DNA from: an uncultured Eubacterium sp.
Lineage (GTDB): Bacteria; Bacillota; Clostridia; Peptostreptococcales; Anaerovoracaceae
DNA: 11,433 bases
Direction of reading: 5' to 3'
Assembly (NCBI GenBank): GCA_900542385.1
Contig: UQNP01000048.1
Coordinates: 1-11,433, forward strand
Shown here: in pieces, positions 5,758-11,433 of the stretch
Layout of the letters: every line of letters starts with the position of its first letter
Numbering within the stretch: position 1 is the first letter of the stretch
Notes under the pieces: generated by a model
Database searches by the model: none
Seen by the model: only the letters and a program-made list of their open reading frames with translations
Told to the model about the DNA's origin: nothing
Program-made: the position numbers and the translations under genes

Positions 5758-6333
5758 ATGGAAAAGATTTTATTTGTAAATGCATGTGTAAGACCTGAAT
5801 CAAGGACATATGTTCTGGCTCAGCATGTACTGGATAAGCTTGACGGAGAGATCACGGTAACAGATCTGGAAAAGGAAGAAATTTTGCCGCTCAATTTGAA
5901 ATCTCTTCAGCTTAGAGATATGTACGTAAAAGAAAAAAATTTCTCTCATGAGATATTTAAATATGCTAAGCAGTTTGCGCAGGCCGATAAGATCGTAGTG
6001 GCAGCACCGTACTGGGATATGTCGTTTCCGGCTATGGTAAAATCCTATTTTGAAGCTGTGACTGTACAGGGACTTACTTTCCATTACACGCAGGAAGGCA
6101 TACCTGAAGGCCTTTGCAGTGCTGACAAGCTCATATATATTACCACTGCAGGAGGCCCGATAGGAGACGCCAACTACGGGTTTGAATATGTTGACGCGTT
6201 ATGCAAGACTTTTTACGGTATAAAAGATACTGTTTGTTATAAAGCTGAGTTCCTTGATGTAGTAGGAGCTGATGTGAAAGGCATTATAAAAAAAGCTCTT
6301 GAAGAAATTGACAGGGATTTTCAGGAAAGGTAG
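5758..6333 (+). CDS. NAD(P)H-dependent flavodoxin-fold oxidoreductase (AzoR/Flavodoxin_2-like)
   Basis: This 191-residue cytoplasmic protein resembles FMN-dependent NAD(P)H oxidoreductases of the Flavodoxin_2 family, which includes azoreductase (AzoR) and quinone reductases. The pattern is a first beta strand KILFVNACVRPESRT (3-17) with an FMN-phosphate loop, the core APYWDMSFPAMVKSYFEAV (83-101) in which WDMSFPAMVK corresponds to AzoR's YNFNIPTQLK, GLTFHYTQEGIPEGL (105-119) matching AzoR's GVTFRYTENGPEGL, and ITTAGGP (128-134). The likely reaction is two-electron reduction of quinones, azo or similar acceptors; the physiological substrate is unknown. ATG 5758 is chosen for AGGAGG at 5741-5746. 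An upstream in-frame ATG at 5695 lies before the -10 box and has no ribosome-binding site. The fumarase alpha gene begins five bases after the stop, so the three genes are probably co-transcribed. Confidence 0.87.
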   Translation: MEKILFVNACVRPESRTYVLAQHVLDKLDGEITVTDLEKEEILPLNLKSLQLRDMYVKEKNFSHEIFKYAKQFAQADKIVVAAPYWDMSFPAMVKSYFEAVTVQGLTFHYTQEGIPEGLCSADKLIYITTAGGPIGDANYGFEYVDALCKTFYGIKDTVCYKAEFLDVVGADVKGIIKKALEEIDRDFQER

Positions 6334-6338
6334 ATGTG

Positions 6339-7181
6339 ATGCGTGAAATAAGTGTTGAACTCATCGAAGAGAAAATCGCAGAGATGTGTATCGAAGCAAA
6401 TCACTTTCTCGGGACAGATGTAAAGAATTGTATTGTGGAGAAAATGTCAGAGGAAAGCTGGCCGGTGGCAAAAAATTTACTTGGCGATATAGGTGAGAAT
6501 ATAAAGATCGCTGAGGAAGGAGTATTTCCTCTTTGTCAGGATACGGGAATGGCATGCGTGTTTCTTGAGATAGGACAGGATGTGCATCTTACAGGAGGCA
6601 GCCTGAAAGAAGCTGTAGACAGAGGTGTAAAGAGAGGATATGAGAAGGGATATTTGAGAAAATCCATAGTGGAAGATCCGCTTCGCAGGATCAATACAAG
6701 AGACAATACTCCTGCATATCTCAATGTTGATATTGTTGATGGGGAAAATGTGAAAATAACAGTTGCGCCAAAGGGATTCGGCTCTGAAAATATGAGCAGG
6801 ATAAAAATGCTGCCGCCTTCGGCAGGAGAACAGGGTGTGAAAGATTTTGTAATAGAAACGTGCAGTCTTGCGGGAGCAAACCCATGTCCGCCTATAGTTG
6901 TGGGTGTAGGAATAGGAGGGACCTTTGATAAAGCGGCTCTGATGGCAAAGAAGGCATTGCTTAAACCGATGGATGAGGCAAACAGCGATCCCTATTATTC
7001 GGATATGGAAAAGGAGCTGCTTGAAAAGATAAATTCATTAGGCATAGGGCCTCAGGGATTCGGGGGCAGGACAACAGCCTTGGCAGTAAAAATAATCACA
7101 GCACCTACGCATATAGCCGGTCTTCCCGTAGCTGTGAATATCAACTGCCATGTCAGCAGGCATAAGGAGGCGGTGTTGTAA
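6339..7181 (+). CDS. Class I fumarate hydratase (or related hydro-lyase), alpha subunit
   Basis: This 280-residue subunit belongs to the iron-sulfur-dependent class I fumarase/tartrate dehydratase alpha family. With the beta subunit it reversibly hydrates fumarate to malate, or a related diacid. The three cysteines expected to hold the catalytic [4Fe-4S] cluster are all present: Cys66 in PLCQDTG, Cys183 in GANPCPP and Cys270 in NINCH. Their spacing is like that of single-chain class I fumarases. Other motifs are INTRDNTPA (118-126) and APKGFGSENMS (143-153). ATG 6339 is eight bases after AGGAAAGG (6323-6330); a GTG one codon upstream (6336) is a less likely start. The stop overlaps the beta start by one base. 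The substrate cannot be separated from L-tartrate by sequence reading alone, but fumarase is the commoner function in Clostridia. Such enzymes are oxygen-labile. Confidence 0.93.
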   Translation: MREISVELIEEKIAEMCIEANHFLGTDVKNCIVEKMSEESWPVAKNLLGDIGENIKIAEEGVFPLCQDTGMACVFLEIGQDVHLTGGSLKEAVDRGVKRGYEKGYLRKSIVEDPLRRINTRDNTPAYLNVDIVDGENVKITVAPKGFGSENMSRIKMLPPSAGEQGVKDFVIETCSLAGANPCPPIVVGVGIGGTFDKAALMAKKALLKPMDEANSDPYYSDMEKELLEKINSLGIGPQGFGGRTTALAVKIITAPTHIAGLPVAVNINCHVSRHKEAVL

Positions 7182-7741
7182 TGAAACATATACTGGAAAG
7201 TCCGTTTTATAAAGAAAAACTTAAAAATCTGAAAGCAGGCGATCAAGTCTATCTTACGGGAATAATGTATACCGCAAGAGATGCGGCTCACAAACGTATA
7301 ACTGAAATGATCGAAAGAGGAGAAAAACCGCCTTTTGATATAAAAGATTCAGCAGTTTATTACGTTGGTCCCACTCCTGCAAAAGAAGGATATCCTATCG
7401 GGTCGGCAGGTCCGACCACCAGCTACAGGATGGATGCGTACGCACCGATGCTTTTGGATCTGGGACAGAGCATAATGATTGGAAAGGGACAGCGCTCTGA
7501 GGAAGTTGTAGAAGCAGCCAAAAGAAATGGAGCAGTTTATCTTGCAGCAATAGGCGGAGCAGGAGCGCTGATGGCAAAACACATAGTCAGATCAGAGATA
7601 ATAGCTTTTGAAGATCTGGGAGCTGAAGCGGTGAGAAAAATATATGTTGATAATATGCCTCTGACTGTGGTGCTTGACAGCAGTGGAAACAATCTATACG
7701 TTTCGGGAAGAGAAGAGTATTTGAATTCTATTGTAAAATAG
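7181..7741 (+). CDS. Class I fumarate hydratase (or related hydro-lyase), beta subunit
   Basis: This 186-residue subunit matches the C-terminal (beta) domain of class I fumarases, which supplies substrate-binding residues to the active site formed with the alpha subunit. Typical stretches are LKAGDQVYLTGIMYTARDAAH (17-37), the Y-GPTPAKEG-P-GSAGPTTS region (61-81) with the conserved GPTT, MIGKGQRS (98-105) and AAIGGAGAL (122-130). ATG 7181 shares one base with the alpha stop (TAATG), with AAGGAGG at 7164-7170, so the two subunits are translationally coupled. The length is normal for the family. Only a weak hairpin (TGTAA 7742-7746 with TTACA 7753-7757, followed by AT-rich sequence) comes after the stop, so read-through toward metY is possible. 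Confidence 0.93.
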   Translation: MKHILESPFYKEKLKNLKAGDQVYLTGIMYTARDAAHKRITEMIERGEKPPFDIKDSAVYYVGPTPAKEGYPIGSAGPTTSYRMDAYAPMLLDLGQSIMIGKGQRSEEVVEAAKRNGAVYLAAIGGAGALMAKHIVRSEIIAFEDLGAEAVRKIYVDNMPLTVVLDSSGNNLYVSGREEYLNSIVK

Positions 7742-7825
7742 TGTAATATAAGTTACATATTTATTTTTAAAAAGACATTTTGAGAATGAAGAAATGGGAT
7801 ATAGTTATTTAAGAAAGGATGCGAA

Positions 7826-9094
7826 ATGGGAATAGGAACTAAATGTGTACAGGACGGATACAGACCGGGAAACGGAGAGCCAAGACAGATACCTATAGTG
7901 CAGAGCACGACTTTTAAATACGATACAAGTCAGGATATGGGAAAGCTGTTCGATTTGGAAGCTTCAGGGTATTTTTATACGAGACTGCAGAATCCTACAA
8001 ACGATTATGTTGCTGCTAAGATAGCGTCGCTTGAAGGCGGAAGCGCTGCCATGCTCACATCATCAGGACAGGCTGCGAATTTTTACGCGGTATTCAATAT
8101 AGCTTCCTGCGGGGATCACGTGGTTGCTTCCTCTGCTATATACGGAGGAACGTATAATCTCTTTGCAGTAACGATGAAAAGGATGGGTGTGGAATTCACT
8201 TTTGTTTCCCCTCATGCAACGAGGGAGGAACTGGATGCAGCATTTAAGCCTAACACTAAGGCGGTATTCGGAGAAACTATAGCAAATCCGGCACTTACTG
8301 TGCTTGATATAGAAACTTTTGCTGAAGCGGCTCATGCGCATGGAGTGCCTCTTATAATAGATAATACTTTTGCGACTCCGGTGCATTGCAGACCTTTTGA
8401 ATTCGGAGCGGATATAGTTACTCATTCGACGACAAAATATATGGATGGCCATGGCGCAGGAGTGGGAGGATGTATAGTCGATTCAGGCAAATTTGACTGG
8501 ACCGCTCACGCGGATAAATTCCCGGGGTTATGTGAGCCGGATGAAAGCTATCACGGTGTAACATACACTGATAGATTCGGATTGGAAGGTGCCTTTATAA
8601 CGAAGGCAACAGCTCAGCTTATGAGAGACTTCGGCTCCATACAGTCTCCGCAGAATGCTTTCCTGCTCAATCTGGGACTTGAGAGCCTACATGTCAGGAT
8701 GAAGAGACATGCAGAAAACGGCATGGCTGTTGCGGAATATCTGAAAAACCACGATAAAATATCCTGGGTAAAATACTGCGGACTTAAGGATGACGATGAT
8801 TACCAGCTTGCTCAGAAATATCTTCCTGACGGCTCATGCGGAGTTGTAAGCTTTGGAGTCAAAGGGGGAAGAGAAGCGGCAGAAGACTTTATGCACAAAC
8901 TGAAGGTCGCAGCCATAGAAACTCACGTGGCTGATGCAAGAACGTGCTGCCTCCATCCGGCAAGCGCTACTCACAGACAGATGAACGATGAAGAGCTTGC
9001 AGCCGCCGGAGTAAGTCCGGATCTTGTGAGATTTTCCTGCGGACTTGAAGACGCGGAAGATCTCATTGCGGACATAGAGCAGGCTTTAAGATAG
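7826..9094 (+). CDS. metY: O-acetylhomoserine sulfhydrylase (aminocarboxypropyltransferase), PLP-dependent
   Basis: This 422-residue enzyme of the Cys/Met metabolism PLP family is most like O-acetylhomoserine sulfhydrylases, which make homocysteine from O-acetylhomoserine and sulfide. Family marks are IPIVQSTTFKY (22-32), YTRLQNPT (51-58; Tyr51 and Arg53 bind PLP phosphate from the neighbouring subunit), SSGQAAN (79-85), IIDNTFATP (177-185; Asp179 pairs with the pyridine nitrogen), and STTKYMDGHG (201-210) with Lys204 as the PLP Schiff-base lysine. The length and the wide insert after the lysine (about 215-250) are typical of MetY and longer than cystathionine gamma-synthases (about 380-400). 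ATG 7826 follows AAAGGA (7814-7819). The 84-base gap upstream has no recognisable SAM riboswitch and only a weak promoter candidate. It is followed 19 bases later by metA, so the pair forms a methionine unit. Confidence 0.93.
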   Translation: MGIGTKCVQDGYRPGNGEPRQIPIVQSTTFKYDTSQDMGKLFDLEASGYFYTRLQNPTNDYVAAKIASLEGGSAAMLTSSGQAANFYAVFNIASCGDHVVASSAIYGGTYNLFAVTMKRMGVEFTFVSPHATREELDAAFKPNTKAVFGETIANPALTVLDIETFAEAAHAHGVPLIIDNTFATPVHCRPFEFGADIVTHSTTKYMDGHGAGVGGCIVDSGKFDWTAHADKFPGLCEPDESYHGVTYTDRFGLEGAFITKATAQLMRDFGSIQSPQNAFLLNLGLESLHVRMKRHAENGMAVAEYLKNHDKISWVKYCGLKDDDDYQLAQKYLPDGSCGVVSFGVKGGREAAEDFMHKLKVAAIETHVADARTCCLHPASATHRQMNDEELAAAGVSPDLVRFSCGLEDAEDLIADIEQALR

Positions 9095-9113
9095 AAAGGA
9101 ACGCTGAAATCAA

Positions 9114-10043
9114 ATGCCTTTGATAATACCTAACGAACTTCCTGCATCGGAAACGCTGCAGAGTGAAAATATATTTACTATGGAGGTGGGCAGGTCCACA
9201 ACTCAGGATATACGTCCTTTAAAGATAGTTATTGTGAACCTTATGCCGACTAAGATCGCTACGGAGACCCAGCTTGCAAGAGTGCTGTCAAACAGCCCTC
9301 TGCAGGTGGAAATGACTCTTGTTACAATGGGATCTCATGAATCAACCCATATTTCTCAGGAGCATATGGATTCTTTCTACAAAACGATAGATGAGATAAA
9401 GGATGAATATTTTGACGGTATGATACTTACCGGAGCCCCAGTGGAAAAGCTGCCTTATGAAGAAGTGGACTACTGGAAGGAGCTTTGTGAAATATTCGAA
9501 TTTGCCAAAAAGAAAGTGTACAGCAGCATGTTTATATGCTGGGGTGCGCAGGCTGCTCTTTACTATCATTACGGTATAGACAAGCATATACTGGACAAAA
9601 AGGTGTTCGGAGTGTTTGAACACAGAGTACTCAGGCCTCATAACCCGCTTGTGAGAGGATTTGATGAGATATTTTATGCTCCGCATTCACGGTATACGGA
9701 AGTAAGACGCGAAGATATAGAAAAAGAGCCTGCGCTCAGGATACTTGCGGATTCCAGGGAGGTAGGCCCTCACATCATATCCACTGAAAACGGCAGACAG
9801 ATATTCGTAATGGGACACCAGGAATACGATAAGGGAACGCTTGCCGGAGAGTACAGAAGAGACGCGGGAAAGGGACTGGATACTGCTGTTCCTGAAAATT
9901 ATTTCAGAAATGACGATCCGGATGACGAGATCATGTTCAGATGGAGAAGTCACGCAAGCCTTCTGTTTTCAAACTGGCTAAATTATTACGTTTATCAGAA
10001 TACGCCGTATGATCTGAGCGCTATAAAGGGAATGTCAGAATAA
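9114..10043 (+). CDS. metA: Homoserine O-acetyltransferase of the MetA family (acetyl-CoA type)
   Basis: This 309-residue member of the MetA (homoserine O-transsuccinylase) fold activates homoserine for methionine synthesis. The catalytic Cys142 is in FICWGAQAALYYHYGI (140-155), and the His235/Glu237 pair is in MGHQEYDKG (233-241). Residue 111 is Glu, in GAPVEKLPYEEVDYW (107-121). In characterised MetA proteins Glu here goes with acetyl-CoA and Gly (as in E. coli) with succinyl-CoA. The product is therefore predicted to be O-acetylhomoserine, the substrate of the MetY encoded just upstream. ATG 9114 is 19 bases after the metY stop, with GAAAGGA (9094-9100) as the likely ribosome-binding site at a somewhat long spacing of 13 bases. 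The length is standard for the family. Databases often name it O-succinyltransferase by default. Confidence 0.95.
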   Translation: MPLIIPNELPASETLQSENIFTMEVGRSTTQDIRPLKIVIVNLMPTKIATETQLARVLSNSPLQVEMTLVTMGSHESTHISQEHMDSFYKTIDEIKDEYFDGMILTGAPVEKLPYEEVDYWKELCEIFEFAKKKVYSSMFICWGAQAALYYHYGIDKHILDKKVFGVFEHRVLRPHNPLVRGFDEIFYAPHSRYTEVRREDIEKEPALRILADSREVGPHIISTENGRQIFVMGHQEYDKGTLAGEYRRDAGKGLDTAVPENYFRNDDPDDEIMFRWRSHASLLFSNWLNYYVYQNTPYDLSAIKGMSE

Positions 10044-10089
10044 AATTGAGTGAAACGTAAGAGGAACAGTAAATAAGGAGGACGGAGCA

Positions 10090-11433
10090 TTGGTAGACAG
10101 AAATTTGCTCAAGCATCTTGCTAAAAAGTATCCAGACGTAAAATCAGCTACGGAAGAGATCGTGAACTTAAGCGCGATACTTTCTCTTCCGAAGGGAACG
10201 GAGTATTTCTTCAGCGATCTTCACGGAGAACATGAAGCCTTTATACATATGATGAAAAGCGCTTCGGGAGTTGTAAGATCGAAGATAGAAGAGATCTTCG
10301 GTCCGGACCTTACACGCGATGAAAGGGATGCGCTGGCATCTCTTGTATACAATGCAGAAGCAGAGATCAAGAGAAGAAAGAAGAGTGACATCGATTTTGA
10401 CAAATGGTGTAAAGAATCGATACTTCAGTTAGTACTTATATGCAAATCAGTGTCAACGAAATATACACGTTCTAAAGTCAGAAAACGCCTTCCTAAAGAA
10501 TACGCGTACATTATAGACGAACTTCTTCATGCAGATGACGAGGAGAACAAGGGGAATTATTATGGACAGATAATAAATTCTATCGTAGAGTGTGGGGTGG
10601 CTGAAGAATTTATCGAAGAGATGACAAATGTGATCAGCTCCCTTGCTGTAGACAGACTGCATATCATAGGAGATATATGGGACAGAGGTGCTCATCCTGA
10701 TATGATAATGGATTTTCTGATGAACTATCACGATGTTGATTTTCAGTGGGGAAACCATGATATAGTATGGATGGGAGCCGCTACGGGCAACTGGGCATGT
10801 ATAACCAATGTGCTCAGAATGAATATCAGCTATAACAATTTCGATATGCTGGAGATCGGATACGGCATAAACTTAAGACCTCTCGCGATAATGGCCGAGA
10901 ATGTATACGGCGATGATGACTGTAAATTCTTTAAGCCTAAGAGACTTGATGAAAACAAATTCGATCCGGTAGATGATCTGCTTGCAGCAAGAATGAATAA
11001 AGCTATAGCGATATGTCAGTTCAAGGTGGAAGGCCAGAGGATAATGGCTCATCCTGAATACGGCCTTGAGAACAGACTTCTCCTTGATAAAATAGACTTT
11101 GAGAAAGGGACTGTAAAGCTCAGAGACGGTGAATATCCGCTGAGAGATACAAACTTCCCTACGATAGATCCGCAAAATCCTTATGAGCTGACTCCTGAGG
11201 AAAAGGATGTGCTGAAAGCGCTGGAAGCATCTTTCCTCCAGAGCGAAAAGCTTCAGACTCATATAAGGTTTTTATACAGTCACGGTGCGCTCTATACCGT
11301 GATAAACGGAAATCTTCTGTATCATGGATGTATTCCTGTCGATGAAAACGGACAGTTTGAAAAATGTACGATAAACGGAGTCACGACATCGGGAAAAGCC
11401 TATATGGATTATCTTGATGATCAGGTGAGAAAA
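10090..11433 (+). CDS. fbp: Fructose-1,6-bisphosphatase class III, 3' end cut by window
   Basis: The first 448 codons of a class III fructose-1,6-bisphosphatase are present, about two thirds of the usual 640-670 residues, with no stop before the window edge. This Mn-dependent metallophosphoesterase of Firmicutes hydrolyses fructose 1,6-bisphosphate to fructose 6-phosphate in gluconeogenesis. The metal-binding signature is clear: FSDLHGEHE (41-49; Asp43, His45), GDIWDRG (194-200) and GNHD (221-224). Other family-like stretches are the FQWGNHDIVWMGA run, MAHPEYGLENR (317-327) and the later SHGALYTVINGNLLYHG. The start is TTG 10090, eight bases after a perfect AAGGAGG (10075-10081). No in-frame ATG occurs until well after the first catalytic motif begins, so a search for ATG starts alone would miss or truncate this gene. 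It lies 46 bases after metA; I see no terminator between them. Confidence 0.95.
   Translation, partial: MVDRNLLKHLAKKYPDVKSATEEIVNLSAILSLPKGTEYFFSDLHGEHEAFIHMMKSASGVVRSKIEEIFGPDLTRDERDALASLVYNAEAEIKRRKKSDIDFDKWCKESILQLVLICKSVSTKYTRSKVRKRLPKEYAYIIDELLHADDEENKGNYYGQIINSIVECGVAEEFIEEMTNVISSLAVDRLHIIGDIWDRGAHPDMIMDFLMNYHDVDFQWGNHDIVWMGAATGNWACITNVLRMNISYNNFDMLEIGYGINLRPLAIMAENVYGDDDCKFFKPKRLDENKFDPVDDLLAARMNKAIAICQFKVEGQRIMAHPEYGLENRLLLDKIDFEKGTVKLRDGEYPLRDTNFPTIDPQNPYELTPEEKDVLKALEASFLQSEKLQTHIRFLYSHGALYTVINGNLLYHGCIPVDENGQFEKCTINGVTTSGKAYMDYLDDQVRK

Noticed and set aside
7742..7825. A SAM riboswitch or T-box leader before metY
   Set aside because: The gap is only 84 bases, AT-rich, and shows no SAM-I-like helices, T-box motif or specifier structure; only a weak 5-bp inverted repeat (7742-7757) is present.
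8063..8452. A 129-codon minus-strand open frame within metY
   Set aside because: It is a shadow of a well-conserved PLP enzyme, with no family features of its own. The same holds for the minus frames inside metA and fbp.
1..11433. A novel defence, mobile or biosynthetic system
   Set aside because: Every gene belongs to a recognisable housekeeping, transport or sporulation family. No transposase, integrase, nuclease, toxin-antitoxin pair, direct-repeat array or unexplained gene-sized gap was seen on either strand.

Overview
The window looks like ordinary chromosomal DNA from a low-to-mid GC Firmicute of the class Clostridia. ATA (Ile) and AGA (Arg) codons are strongly preferred, ribosome-binding sites are AGGAGG-like, and a sporulation gene (spoIID) is present. 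The gene set also points that way: a two-subunit oxygen-labile class I fumarase, a clostridial-type FeoA/FeoB/Cys-rich trio and a class III fructose-1,6-bisphosphatase. I infer an anaerobic, ancestrally spore-forming Clostridia member; the sequence alone does not fix genus or family.

Layout. (1) 1-1200: the 3' part of murA (peptidoglycan precursor synthesis), closed by a strong intrinsic terminator. (2) 1234-3911: a ferrous-iron uptake unit with a near-consensus promoter overlapped by an inverted repeat. It holds feoA, an intergenic terminator-like hairpin, feoB and a FeoB-associated Cys-rich small membrane protein, and ends in a terminator. (3) 3919-4584: a monocistronic flavin-reductase-family gene with a palindrome in its promoter region. 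Its terminator lies inside the end of the convergent gene. (4) 5698-4540, minus strand: spoIID, a membrane-anchored sporulation peptidoglycan lytic enzyme, with a candidate sigma-E promoter. (5) 5712-7741: a flavodoxin-fold NAD(P)H oxidoreductase followed closely by the alpha and beta subunits of a class I fumarase or related hydro-lyase. (6) 7826-10043: metY and metA. MetA has the Glu111 associated with acetyl-CoA use, so the pair encodes homoserine to O-acetylhomoserine to homocysteine by direct sulfhydrylation. (7) 10090-11433: the first 448 codons of class III fructose-1,6-bisphosphatase (gluconeogenesis), with a TTG start, running off the window.

How they fit together. feoA, feoB and the Cys-rich gene act as one iron(II) importer. 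Iron feeds Fe-S enzymes such as the class I fumarase downstream, though no regulatory link is visible. metY and metA form one pathway. murA and spoIID both act on peptidoglycan and are neighbours in Bacillus; here they are separated by the feo block and spoIID is inverted.

I found no phage, transposon, CRISPR, toxin-antitoxin or defence genes, no tRNA or rRNA, and no evidence for an undescribed multi-gene system. The points worth a second look are regulatory: the repeat at the feo transcription start, the hairpin between feoA and feoB, the palindrome before the flavin reductase, a terminator embedded in spoIID coding sequence, and the candidate spoIID sigma-E promoter. No stretch without a gene exceeds about 205 bases.
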